The notes under the pieces: generated by a model
The model's input: the letters and a program-made list of their open reading frames with translations, nothing else
Database searches by the model: none
Told to the model about the DNA's origin: nothing
Made by a program: the position numbers and the translations under genes
Source of the DNA: Epiperipatus broadwayi
Lineage: Eukaryota > Onychophora > Udeonychophora > Euonychophora > Peripatidae
DNA length: 64,000 bases
Reading direction: 5' to 3'
Assembly (NCBI GenBank): GCA_028023455.1
Contig: JAQFVV010006221.1
Span: 8,907,011-8,971,010 of the forward strand
Shown here: in pieces, positions 46,315-57,690 of the stretch
How positions within the stretch are numbered: position 1 is the first letter of the stretch
Layout: every line of letters begins with the position of its first letter

Positions 46315-47002
46315 ATTAAACAAAAGAGCTATTATAGATTTAATGAAAAATTCAGTTTGGCCTCAGGATTGTCAATTAGCAGTAATTAATAATTTCTTTT
46401 TAACACCAAAGGTTAAAGGTTATTTCTATTTATATGGATATTATCTCTTCATTTCTATTCTTTAATATATAACATTCATATCTTCAAATATAGTATAGAT
46501 GCATACAATATTTTTCATGTCCTAAACATTCCAATATATCAGTATTTTGATATTGTTCAACTTTATGAAATTATATAAAAGTAAAACTAGGTAGTTGAAA
46601 TATATCAAAATAAATAGATTTTATCAACTAAATAATATTCTAATCTATATGTGTATAGAATCAACCCCATGCTTCCAAATTCAATGCTAACCAATTAAGA
46701 AATTGAATTGTTATAGAAGTTCACACACAAAAAAATCTGATTCATAACTAAGAAATGATTTTTCTAACAAAGATGGGAAAATTTGTAGATCTGTTTAATT
46801 CTGTCTCTATGCCTTACTGCAATACTGTACAAATTAAAGCAAATAAAAATTTGTAATTTTTAAAAAAATAATTTTTAATATTTATATAAATTCTTAAAAA
46901 ACAACTGTCTTTTGTAATTTTAATATGAGTTTTTAATTTTCGTTATGCACTTGTAATTTTGATATAACACTTGGAAGCATGAGTTAAAAAAGATTGAAAA
47001 TT
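46315..47002. other. A+T-rich DNA, no gene seen
   Basis: No supported feature. Confidence 0.5.
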
Positions 47003-47172
47003 GTTACCTGGAAAGTGAGATATATGAATTCCCCCAGAATGGGGTATTTATATCCTACTCCACAGAAGCATCACTATGATCATGATATTGAAAGTTATAC
47101 TTAGCATATTACATTAAATGTATAAATATCCCACCCTGAAGGAGTTCATATATCTCACTTCCCAGTAAATAA
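47003..47172. mobile_element. Small foldback element
   Basis: AAAGTGAGATATATGAATTC and its inverted partner ATGAACTC...CACTTCCCAG form arms of about 50 bp. Arm blocks CAGAATGGGGTATTTAT and ATAAATATCCCACCCTG also pair. The loop is about 65 bases. There is no coding sequence. Confidence 0.75.
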
Positions 47173-48959
47173 TTTTTAAGCTTTTCTTAACCACCTCTAA
47201 GTGCTTATATCTAAAACAACTGTCTTTTTAAACTTTTTAAAATGTGATGTTAGGCCAAATTATATTTTATTAATATTTATTTTAAGCATATAAAAAAAAA
47301 TAAAGAAAAAAATATTTATCTCTTTTAAGAAAATATGAAGCTCTCTCAAAGTCATATTATCTATTAAGTTTTTTAAGTCATAAAGACACTCGTGATGGCA
47401 TTTAAACACTAGTTTATGTTGAATGATTTGATAGAATAGTAATGCATCTATATTTTATTTTTCCCTAAGATTTCAATAGATACAAAAGCTACATACTTCA
47501 AAGGTCAATTTGCAGAAGTCAAGTTGCAATTTTATTATTTCAAAATCACTTTTACTATTTTCAAAATTGTTTTTTTTTATTAGTTTTATAATTATTTTAT
47601 AATGTCATGAGAATCAAAAATATTTACATTATTCTAATTAATATAAAAAGATATGCTTTCTCCCACCCCCCCTTTAAATAAATTCAGTGTTTTTAATATT
47701 TTTTTCCATTCAATTACATATAACATTAATTTTCTGTATAATTTTGCTAAAAAAATAGTTTAGTTTTGCCATAATCTCTTTTCAAATTGAAAGCCATTTA
47801 TGCGAATAATTAAATTTTGCAAATTTGGCCTAATTTAGTTTAAAAGGTCATAAAAACTTGAGTCATGTTTTTATATTTAGATGTCATTTGGTCTTTGTAG
47901 CAATCGATCATAAGTAAATAAATCTGAATCTTGATCAGATCAGGCATATTAAAAGTATATATTTTCTCCAACTTTATTCATTAATAAAATTTATGTAGCA
48001 ACTAGAAAAAAAAAACTGTAAAAATGGTAATTAAAATGTAACAAATTTCTAATTGGAGACCATTTTTTCTACTATTAGGAAGTTTCTTTAGTTGTTTTAC
48101 ATAAATATTTTCCTTTGTAATGTAAATTTATATATTTTCAAACATTTTACTTTTTATCAAAACATCTCTCACTTCACTATAAACAAATGGGATAACCTAA
48201 CTTCATATATATGTTTTAGATATATTTGAACTTTTTATATATATGTGGATATATTTGAAACTTTTATACTATCGCAAATTTCTAAAATAAACAAAGACAT
48301 CTGATAAAGACAAATAACTCTTAAGATTGCATTTTGTACTGAACCAACATTCATCTGTTGGCCTATGTCACACTCCCATATATCACTATTTGTTCAGTGT
48401 TTATACATAACAAATCATTAGTTTGATTTGTAAGTGTCAAAATTTCTGCATTCACAACATGATATCAAACACTTTCCAAAAATACATTGTTTATTATTAT
48501 TAAATCATGCATTAATCTATAGATTATTCTTAGCCCAGATATACCCTTTAAATGTCAGTTAAAATATAAAAGAGGCAACAACACTTCATAGTCATATTAA
48601 CAAGAGAGGGATTGTTTTTCTACCTACTTTTAAAACTTTGTGAAAGAGTAAACAATCATTGCAATATATATATTTAAGTTTTTGAGGAAGGTTTTAGCAA
48701 TGCATTCTTCATTTCAACTCTGTCATATCACAATTATCCATCAGCATAGAACATCAGATCCCTCTTACACTATGCGTCTTGCATTTTGAAATCATTTCAC
48801 TTTTTTGAATGAGTTAAATATAAACACATTGAATAATCTAACTTCATATATATATATTAGATACATTTAAACTTAACTTCATATACATATTTTATAGATA
48901 GATTTAAAATTTTCCATTCCAACACACTTTCCTGAAATATATGCACAAAGACGTATATT
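47173..48959. other. A+T-rich DNA with a direct repeat
   Basis: No supported gene. CTAACTTCATATATATG followed by a TTTAGATATATTTGAAC block near 48195 recurs as CTAACTTCATATATATATATTAGATACATTTAAAC-like sequence near 48838. The sequence CATTTTGTACTGAACCAACA near 48337 is similar to the loop of the foldback at 28005-28212. Confidence 0.45.
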
Positions 48960-49370
48960 ACGATCATTTTCAATGATTATCAATCCACTGCATGATTCTC
49001 TTCAAATTCAATACACCTGCTCTGATCTCTAGCCTCTCTTTTTCACATTAACCAGCACACTTATTTCATCCATCAATATCTCATGTGGTCTCTTTCTAGG
49101 TTTTTTACAAGCTCTTGTAATCCAGCTTAAGATTTTAACTGTCCATCTATTATCATCTCTTCTAGCAATATATCTAGCCCAACTCCACTTCGATCTCTTA
49201 ATTTTTTCAATGATGTCATTAATATCTGTTTGTTCTCTCATTCATGTATTTCATTTTTAATCTCTTCTTCTTACAACTAACATACATCTGAGTAGTCTAA
49301 AGTATTTGTATTGTTTTTCTGTTAAGTGTCCAAGTTTCAGATCCATAAGTAAGAACTGATAATACACTCA
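48960..49370 (-). pseudogene. RTE-type LINE, 5'-truncated 3' end (copy 3)
   Basis: The minus-strand frame 49029-49241 encodes KIKRSKWSWARYIARRDDNR, then a basic CKKPRKRPHEILMDEI stretch, clearly homologous to copy 1. Upstream, the SETWTLN-type region survives only as DNA similarity (near 49325-49355). The TGA tail is decayed. The copy is dead. Confidence 0.85.
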
Positions 49371-49853
49371 AATTAATAAAATATAGGGACATCATAATTC
49401 AAATAGAGTTGAAATAAAAGATATCTTTTTTAAAATTTTCAATAAGTCAAATTTTTTAAAATTCATTTTTCTTTTGTTTTACTTCAATGTTTCTTTTGTG
49501 TTAGTGGGGATTTACATAAACAAAAAATATCAGAAATAAATCATTATACCAAATTAGGCAAATTTGATATATAGGATACTCCCCCACTAGTAACATAACT
49601 CAAATGTATATATGTAATTTATGAGATACCACTGTATCTTGCATTACAAAATACAATTAATAAAATGAAATCCTCATGATTTATTAATAGTATATTCTAC
49701 ACCAATTAACATAAATAGAATGAGATTTTCTTTTGTAATCCTTGTTTTTAATAAATTTAATCACAGGAGGTTATGCTGTTTTTATCAGTCTATTCATCTT
49801 ATTATCACTTAGTCTAAGTGCATCAATATTGAATATTAACTATTACCTTTTTT
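49371..49853. other. A+T-rich DNA, no gene seen
   Basis: No supported feature. Confidence 0.5.
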
Positions 49854-50832
49854 GGTACTTTAGTATTAAAGCTGCAATGTAGAGGCGATAGGAGGCCTTT
49901 TCACACTCACAATAAATGTGTAATGTCACGATGATGTCAAAATGAAAGAAAATAATCCCTGCGAGTATACGTGAAAATGTGCTTTTTTTATCAACGCATT
50001 TTTTTTTTTGTAATACTTCAACATTTTCAGTTATTATCTAGATTTCTTTCTGACAAGAGCCAGGATAAATAAAAATGTGATAAAAGTCTAATGTTTAATA
50101 TGTATTTTATTTTTTTTGTACTTTTGGTTTAAATTCTTTATGAAAAAAAGAACACCATTTATTAGCATTTCTCTGAAAATCCCAGCATACTTTGCAATCA
50201 TGTGATACATTTTCAGAGGCAAAATTTTTACTGTAAATCTCCATTTTCTGTGGTAATAGTATATGTGAAAATTTTGGTTTTAACGTGTAAATTCCTGTTA
50301 TATATTATATGGTGTCATAGAAATATAGTTAATGTATTTTATCTAAATTACTTTAAAATCAAAGTCATTTACTGCTTGTTTGGAGTATATTTAAACTATT
50401 TTTTTGATTAATGGCATCATTATTGTAATATCACACATCACATTTTATTTTAAATGTTGTTCTTAAAAGTTGATAGTGTTGAAAGTCACAATTTTTTTTT
50501 TGAAACTTGTTAATGTTGAAAGTCATAGATATTTGAATGCATTTGTTATTGAAAATGATCTATATGTTTGTAATGTTTTACTATTTTTTTACTTTTACTT
50601 ATTTTTAGTCCTGCAACACAGAGCATGTATTAGACCTATTGCACCTGTTCACATTCGTATCAACCTCCCAATAACTCTGTAATTCTTGACAAAATACCAT
50701 GTACAAGATCCATGTACATGTTATTTTGATCAGATCACAAGATTATAAAGCTATCAGTGGATTGATATGAATGTGAACAGCCACAGTATGTCTAATACAT
50801 GCTCCATGTTGCAGCTTTAATACTAAAGTACC
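49854..50832. mobile_element. Element with TIRs and an internal palindrome
   Basis: Outer inverted repeats are GGTACTTTAGTATTAAAGCT at the left and the inverted AGCTTTAATACTAAAGTACC at the right, each reaching about 25 bp. Inside the right end, 50611-50665 and 50748-50812 form a second inverted pair (GAGCATGTATTAGAC, GTTCACATTCGTATCAA). The interior of about 0.7 kb is A+T-rich with no transposase, so it would be non-autonomous. No target duplication is evident, and the superfamily is unknown. Confidence 0.7.
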
Positions 50833-50973
50833 CTTTTTAAATTCTCGATTATAATGAATTTATAATAATTAAAATAAAATAATAAAAAATTGAAATATTT
50901 CCATAAATATTTTTATATATACATGCTTCACATTTATTTTATAAATTGTCTACTTATTGTTTAGAGAACACAG

Positions 50974-51109
50974 AGGCAAAACTCTCCATACAGTAGCACC
51001 ACTCAGTGTTAGAATAATCAGTGGATGCAGGAAGGTAGAAAGTTCTACCTTTGTGAAAACAGCTTGTGTAAGCATAAAGAATGATGATCATGTGATTTTT
51101 AGTGTTTAG
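50974..51109 (+). repeat. Family X, internally deleted copy
   Basis: Arm start GGCAAAACTCTCCATACAGT, then AATCAGTGGATGCAGGAAGG. It jumps to the outer end GTGTAAGCATAAAGAATGAT and GATCATGTGATTTTTAGTG. The centre is missing. Confidence 0.75.
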
Positions 51110-51123
51110 AGAATACTGTAAGG

Positions 51124-51440
51124 CAGGGGTCCCCAATCCTATGACCTTGGGCACCATGATGCCCGCAGACCATTTTACGTGTGCCCACCGCTATCTGAAT
51201 ACGATAAAAAATTATTTATCTGATACAAATAAATTTAATTTTTAAAATTTCTTATAAATTATTGTATTATATTGTAATCAAATTGTAGGACATACTATAC
51301 TTTATTTTTGAAATAAATATTTTTTTGTACATTATGTGTATTATCCAACTATAAATTTACATTGAAAAAATAAATGGTACCTGCCACCTGGCTGGTATTA
51401 TAGAATGTGCTCTTAAGTGCAAAAAGGTTGAGGACCCCTG
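51124..51440. mobile_element. hAT-type MITE
   Basis: The 317-bp element runs from CAGGGGTCCCCAATCC to GGTTGAGGACCCCTG. These are inverted terminal repeats of the hAT type with only one or two mismatches in 16 bases. Flanking octamers CTGTAAGG (51116-51123) and CTGTAAAG (51441-51448) match at 7 of 8 positions, the hAT duplication length. It has no coding sequence. Its terminal sequence differs from the 20000-27508 elements, so it belongs to another hAT family. Confidence 0.92.
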
Positions 51441-51752
51441 CTGTAAAGTATACATATAGTAAGCTTAGAATTAAATAATTTATTTACAATAAACTAAAAA
51501 TCAAGAGGATCTTTGGGTAACTTATATAATGCCTGCTTATAAAAACAGGAAATGTTGTAATATGCATCTTAAACCAGCTGAACTATATATTTAATCAACT
51601 AAATTGTGAGTAAAGCTAAATTTGAAAATATTTACTATAGAAATAAATTTACATGATTAGTAATATTAATACAAAATAAAATGCAGAACGTTCTGAATTT
51701 CCTACAACTTCCAACATAACTGCTTCCTTTACTGTAGTTTATATATATAACT

Positions 51753-51852
51753 AAACTAAGATCTGATCAACCAGATAAAATCACTTTATTAAAACTTTTT
51801 GTAAACTAAGATCTGATCAACCAAATAAAATCACTTTATTAAAACTTTTTGT
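51753..51852. repeat. Tandem duplication, 2 x 50 bp
   Basis: AAACTAAGATCTGATCAACC at 51753 recurs at 51803, and the whole 50-base unit is repeated with one difference (CCAGAT/CCAAAT). The near identity implies a recent duplication. It directly abuts a family X copy. Confidence 0.88.
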
Positions 51853-52165
51853 AAACAAAGGCAAAACTCCCCATACAGTAGTGCCACCCTGTGCCAATCA
51901 GAGTAATCAATGGATGCCAGAAGGCTTGTGCATAAAATCCCTATCTAGTGCCTACTCATCCAATATCCCCAGACTAGTTTCTGGCTTGTGGCCATCATCA
52001 GTGAGGAGCCTTGGATCTGAGAGCACTGCACCTAGATCTTAGGATTTAATCCATTGATTACTATGTTTGGCACAGGATGGCACTACTGTATGGGAGGAGT
52101 TTTGCCTTTGTTTACAACAAATTATGTGCTAGTGTAGAGATGGTGATAATGTGATGTTTGATGGT
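51851..52165 (-). repeat. Family X foldback, full copy with 15-bp duplications
   Basis: The arms start AGGCAAAACTCCCCATACAG and end TGGGAGGAGTTTTGCCT. The centre is in the opposite orientation to 18482-18851. Direct repeats TTATTAAAACTTTTT (51836-51850) and TTATTAAAACTTCTT (52166-52180) flank it with one mismatch. On the minus strand the centre reads CTGATGATGGCCACAAGCCA directly followed by GAAAC. That is a hammerhead-type core with a perfect 4-bp stem II (UGGC/GCCA) and a CACAA loop. Confidence 0.85.
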
Positions 52166-52417
52166 TTATTAAAACTTCTTATATATATAATTCTATGTAT
52201 AACGTTAATACGCTAATATAAGAAAACATTACATTCTGTTAGATAATTAAATAAATAATTTGCTGAGCATTGTTTTTGACTGGGGGGGGGGGTGTAATCA
52301 AAGCACTTCAGCTTGTCAGTCCACTTCCAGGACAAGACTATGTAGGAGTCTTTCTTGTTTATCGCACGAGTGTTGTTAGCGAAGTCTATTCATCTTTCAC
52401 CTTATCTCAAACAACCG

Positions 52418-52515
52418 ATGTGTGTGATCATGTGTATTAGTTGCTTGAGATAGAGTGGAGAATAAATATTCTGAAATATCCTGAGTTCAAATCCCTCTAT
52501 TTACATATATAAGAA
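52418..52515 (+). repeat. tRNA-like SINE-D copy
   Basis: A-box-like TTAGTTGCTTGAGATAGAGT followed by a B box GAGTTCAAATCCCTC. The preceding GATCATGTGTATTAG is shared with the 4936-5070 copy (TCATGTGTATCAG). Confidence 0.65.
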
Positions 52516-52689
52516 ACGTTCAGTATAAGAAAATTGCGTACTGCCTTAGAATTTATTAAAACTTATTTTAATAAAATTTAAAATTATAAAACATTTGGTT
52601 GAAGCAAAAATGTTTGAAATATATAATCTAAGTTAAATTTTATTTTATATTTGAATCTTTTCTTTCTTTAATTTAGTCCAGCTATTTAG

Positions 52690-52870
52690 ATAATAAAAGG
52701 CTTTTGTAATGGCAAAGCATGTGCCAGCTAGATTTGAATCAGGTCTTGGCAGAACTTGAAAAGTTTTTCTTCAGATTCCCATTAGGCATAAGTTTTCTCT
52801 TTTCAATAGAAGACCATAGCCAATCAGTTAATCATTGAACCATTACCATTGTTCACTAATAGGCATCTAG
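52690..52870 (-). repeat. Probable tRNA-derived repeat
   Basis: The minus strand has an A-box-like TGGTTCAATGATTAACTGAT and, about 100 bases on, a B-box-like ACCTGATTCAAATCTAGC. The spacing is longer than usual, so the assignment is tentative. Confidence 0.4.
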
Positions 52871-54155
52871 ACGTAGTTAGACATAGTAAAACAGTACTGA
52901 AAAACTTCTCAAATTACCACCATCTGGCAGTTAGCAAGCTTTAAGAGTACTATCTTTTGATTCAATGTTCTTGATTGGTTGTTAGTAAAACTTTTGCTCT
53001 ATAATAGGATACTTAACAGCTATTTCACCTTTCTAATTACATAATAAATTTTGCTTTTCACTTGTAAATTAAATATTGACACAAATTGTTAATAAAAGTA
53101 GAAACTGATGATTTATGTAAGGTTATTTTGTTCTATGGCAATTTTAATTTACGAACTTTTTAAATCAGGCATGAATAATAGAAGTCTTTTTTATGATTTG
53201 TTTTTTTTTTACATGTTTAATGCTAGAAATAATTTATAATGGACAATAGATTAAAACTAATTTATATATATAAAATAGACATAAATATAACATTACATAA
53301 ACAAAAATAAAATTTTACAAAAATCTTTCCACAACTATGGTTTCATCTATTAATAAATAGATCTTTTCAAGTGAAAATCAACTACACATATAATATATAC
53401 GCACACACAAAACAAAATGGCCTCCCTATCATTCACTCCAAAAAACATCATACTTTTACATCAAAGGATGTCTCCATGAGGATCTTAATAAAATTTTGTT
53501 TTTTGACTAGTATTGTATGTAATGGTATATGAATTTTAGTATTTAATATATATATATCACATTGCTTAAAACAAATATAATAAATATTTGTAAGTTTGCA
53601 TATCTTGTACGCATGTGTATGTTTTGGGCTTTTTTTTTTTTATAATAAAGTTCATTTTTGTGTTAAAATTTAAACAGTATTTGTTTGTATAATGAAATCT
53701 AAAATGAAATCATATATATGAAATAAAAGGAGAGGATATAGATAAAAATGAGAAAGGGAAATATATCACATAATGATGAGCAATATCCCTAAAGCCTACT
53801 CACCAGAACTATTCTAAATAATTTTATGTCAAATTTTTAAGTTTTTAAAAACATTTATTAAAATATCTGCAGAGCTTTCTTAATATTATATATATCATTA
53901 AGATGGAATTAGTAATAATTCATCAAAAATCTTAAATTCATATGTACCACATAACGTAAATGAAAATCAAAATGTTTTGTGCAATAAACTATAATTATCT
54001 AATGATATCTTCTTACAGGGTCTTTTTTTAAACTAAAAGTAACTGATTACTTCAAATAGTTAATTATCAAAATACAAAAACAACTTTCAACAGATCAAAC
54101 TTGGACTTTGTTAAATATGAACAATTATAAAATAAAAATAATTTTGAATTCTAAA
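52871..54155. other. A+T-rich DNA, no gene seen
   Basis: No supported feature. Confidence 0.5.
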
Positions 54156-55097
54156 TACACCTGGGTCTCTTTTTAAATGGACTTATTTAACACTATTTTG
54201 AAGTTACGCGATTTGTGTTTCACCGGAACTCGAACTCCGATATTGCGCTATTACTTTAAATAATAAATTTCGCACACTTACGTTATATTGAAAGTAATAG
54301 CACATTATTGAAATTCGACTTTCAACTTAGTAATTTCAATATTTTCAGTGCTTTATAATAGTAAGATTTTATGCAATAATGAAATTAAAATCATGATTTC
54401 CACATTTTATGTATACACACATTAAATTTTACAAGATTATAATGTAAATTTGTTCAAACATTGTGCGTGTTAATTTTGCATTTGAAATCACATTCTGTTT
54501 TTGCTTTTTAAAATAGAACATAATTTTATTTTTAAAAGGTGAGTAATAGCAGTGGACACAATTAAAATTGAAAATTAAAGACAAAAATAAGAATTTAATT
54601 TTTAGTTGTTAGATTAATTACTAATTACGTTGTCACCAGAAAACCATTAATTAACACAACATGAGAGTGACATTGGCGCTAGTTGTATTTCATCTTGTAA
54701 AGAATCTGATTTTTTTATCAGTTTGCAAACGAACCTGTTTACCGGCAAATAGCGATAATAATTAAAATGTGTATAAAAAAATATATAAATTACTGTAAAT
54801 TATGCATAAAAATATATTGTTTTGAATAAAATTAAATATTATAGTTAAAAAAAGTTTGTCTTGTATCAATTTTTTTCAAATTTGAAATTTTTTATTAGTC
54901 ATATTTTATTTCCTTATATTTTTTTTGCGCGAATTTTAAAGTAATTTTAAGTTGGTGCTTTGCTTTTACGCGATTTTTAAAAAATCACAGTCCGTATCCC
55001 CCCTTTTTCAAGGTAAGTTACGTCTGCTTTTGCACGATTTCATTTGCGCGTGTTTTCTGAGGAACCTATCTATCGCGTAAAACGAGACCCAGGTGTA
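54156..55097. mobile_element. TA-flanked MITE (Tc1/mariner-like)
   Basis: The 938-bp element runs from CACCTGGGTCTC at 54158 to GAGACCCAGGTG at 55095. This is a perfect 12-base inverted terminal repeat, flanked by TA on both sides (54156-54157, 55096-55097). TA duplication is the mark of Tc1/mariner/pogo transposases. Near both ends there are TACGCGATTT and TGCGCG motifs in a region otherwise poor in CG, suggesting repeated subterminal sites. No transposase frame is present. Confidence 0.92.
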
Positions 55098-55767
55098 TAA
55101 AAAAAATTCTATAAAATGTTTTTGGTGATGGAAGAATTGTATAATTTATACTGATACAAATCATTGGAAAAGATAAGTGCTGATAAAAGAAAAGAAGACT
55201 GTTGAAGATTTTTCCAAATACCCAAATTAAATTGGGTAACTGTAAAAGTGGTTATTGGTTTTATAAGATGTATTTGCCTTTATGATGAAATAAGTAACTA
55301 CTTTTGAAAGATGTTAATGGTATGAATATGCTGTTACTTAGCAGATTCACCAAATTAGGAGACATTAATTTAATTCAACAATGGATGCACTATTCCTGTA
55401 TTGGACATAATATAATAATTTATATTAACTATTACAATAGAAGACCGGAAATCAAAACTAACTATACCGCTCCAATATTGATAGAAAACCATTTTACCTC
55501 ATAAGTACATAAATCTATCTCAGTGATGAATTGAAGAACTATTATAAAATAAAATGCTAATAATAATGCAAGAAATAGTTGATCTATTTCCTAATCATTT
55601 TTTTCTTCAAATTGTAATATATTTTATAGCAATTTTTGGAACAGATATGAGGTGGAGCATGGCAATATTAAAATTTTTTAATAATTCCTCTTGAAAATAC
55701 TTCAAATTGATACTTTTTAGCTTTTTAGTAATACTTTTTATTCTTATAATATATAGTAAAATATTGT
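55098..55767. other. A+T-rich DNA, no gene seen
   Basis: No supported feature. The 66-codon frame at 55304-55504 has no recognisable domain. Confidence 0.5.
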
Positions 55768-56061
55768 AAAACTATCAAAACAGCACATGATCACCATTTC
55801 ATATGCTTACGCATGCTGTTACTAAGAGTATCAACTTCTCCATACAGTAGTGCCACCGAGTGCAAGCCTTCATAAACAATAAATGCAGGAAGGTTTGTGC
55901 ACAAAATCCCAATCTAGGGCCTATTCATCCAACATCTCCAGACTAGTTTGTGGCTTTCACCAGTGAAAAGCTTTGGATTTGGAGCACTGAATTTGGTATT
56001 CTTAGCAACAGCATGTGTAAGCATATGAAATGGGGATCATGTGTTGTTTTGATAGTTTTAT
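55768..56061 (-). repeat. Family X foldback copy with outer arms
   Basis: The outer arms TAAAACTATCAAAACAGCAC (left) and TTTTGATAGTTTTA (right) are inverted repeats of about 65 bp containing ACATGATCACCATTTCATAT. The inner sequence has TCTCCATACAGTAGTGCCAC and CCAGACTAGTTTGTGGC. This copy shows that complete family X elements have the CATCACATGATC block at both ends. Confidence 0.8.
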
Positions 56062-56094
56062 ATCAATCTTTCCCACAGGATAATCATGACTGTA

Positions 56095-56391
56095 GATACT
56101 GAACTGAGTTCAGATCTATATGACTACAGGTTAAAAGGTGGCTGCTTGGAGGGTTGCATAAGATTGTGAGATTTAAGTGCAGTACTCTCAAATTAAAGGC
56201 TCTTCACTGATAAAATAAATAAGCTAGAAACTAGTCTGGGGATGTTGAATAACTAGGCACTGGTTAGGGATTTTATGTACAAACCTTCCTTCATCCATTG
56301 ATCTATTGTATGAAGAGTTTGGTACTCTTGGTAAAAGCATGTGTAAGCATATGAAATGGTGATCATGTGATGTTTTGATTGTTTTATTCCT
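56095..56391 (+). repeat. Family X copy, second of a local triple
   Basis: Starts GATACTGAACTGAGTTCAGA, then GGTGGCTGCTTGGAGGGTTG, AGCTAGAAACTAGTCTGGGG and ATCATGTGATGTTTTGATTG. It shares with the next copy an extension beyond the foldback core, suggesting that the true element is longer than the 18482-18851 version. Confidence 0.75.
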
Positions 56392-56429
56392 ATCCTGCCC
56401 ATAGGATAATGGTAACTGTGGTTTTTGAA

Positions 56430-56785
56430 AAACCATAGACCCTAAAATGTATACATCCTGAACTGAGTTCAGAGTTGTAGGACTACACAAGTGAATGAGC
56501 TTGGGTTGGAAACATTGTGGCATTTCCACTTGGGCTCCTAGCTTTGCAGTTAACCAAATAGGTTAAAAGGTGGCAGTTGGAGGGCTGCATTAGATCCTGA
56601 GATCTAAGACCGTTGCTCCCAAATCCAAGGCTCCTCACTGATGAAAGCCACAAGCTAGAAACTAGTCTGGGGATATTGGATGAGTAGGCACTAGATAAGG
56701 ATTTATGCACAAACCTTCATGCATCCATTGATTATGAAGCTTTACACTTGGCACTACTGTGTGGAGAGTTTGGTACTCAAAATAT
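56430..56785 (+). repeat. Family X copy, third of a local triple
   Basis: Has CTGAACTGAGTTCAGAGTTG, GGTGGCAGTTGGAGGGCTG, CTCCTCACTGATGAAAGCCA, CAAGCTAGAAACTAGTCTGG and GGCACTACTGTGTGGAGAGT. With the two preceding copies it forms three family X elements within 1 kb. Confidence 0.78.
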
Positions 56786-57083
56786 TGCAGTTTGTTGATT
56801 TAGCTAATAATTCTAAAATAGTTTGTATTATAAAATGTGCAGTTTCAGACTTAAATAATTTTTAAATATATAATATATATATTTCATGGGATACAAATTA
56901 GATGATAAGGGATTACAGAGAACTTTTATTCACATAATATCCTCAGAAATGATCAAACACGAAAAAATAAACTCAAATGCACATGAGTTATTAAAGTGTG
57001 CAAAGAAGACTTTAAAGTACTACACGTGACTGTTTTTTAATTAAACAAAGTAACGATAAAATTTTACCAAATATATTTTTTTG

Positions 57084-57189
57084 TCTTGCATCGGTGGTCG
57101 AGAGGTCAGCGCGACTGCCTTGCACTTGCAGGCAGTTGCCCGGGTTGCGGGTTCACGTCCTGGCCGATGCTATGACACTTAAAAAAAAT
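57084..57189 (+). repeat. SINE-A copy 9, with local empty site
   Basis: Head GCATCGGTGGTCGAGAGGTC, anticodon-arm region with a small duplication (TGCCTTGCACTTGCAGGCA), B box GCGGGTTCACGTCCTGGCC, end GATGCTATGACAC and an A-run. The 7-base ends GCATCGG and CCGATGC pair perfectly as an acceptor stem. The paralogous site in copy B (near 60988-61003) has no insert, confirming the element boundaries. Confidence 0.9.
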
Positions 57190-57584
57190 GTATTTATATT
57201 TTTTTTTTATTAAAGATTTTTATAAATATAAAAAAGTTCTGATTTTAAACTATTACAGGTAATCATTTTATAAAATTATTTCAAAAAAGGTCAAAAGAAA
57301 TGCTAGTTTTTTCTCTTTAACACGCCATTCAAAATTGAATAATACAACTTGAACAGTATAAAAAGATGGGGAGGGGGGTTCATTCATAAACAAAAAATAC
57401 ATAACTAATTATAAACTTTATAATGGCAGAGCATTCTATTTAAATATGATATTTCGAATAATATAATTTTATAACAATATTTCAATTTGGTTTAACTCAT
57501 GCTGAAATGTGAGCATTAAAAAAAAAAAAAAATCAATAAGGTTTTACAATTTTTCAAAACCCTGAATAGTTTAGTACAATAATG

Positions 57585-57690
57585 AAGTGGTGGATCTGGA
57601 CATGATGATCTATGAACCATGGTTGCATTGCATAACTTCTGATATTCGAACTTCCTATGGAACTCTTGAGCAATAAATCATCGAAGGAGG
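57585..57690 (+). repeat. SINE-C-related segment
   Basis: A B-box-like GATATTCGAACTTCC is followed by GGAACTCTTGAGCAATAAAT, the SINE-C tail. The A-box region is weak. The segment is shared with copy B (61370-61480), so it predates the duplication. Confidence 0.6.
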
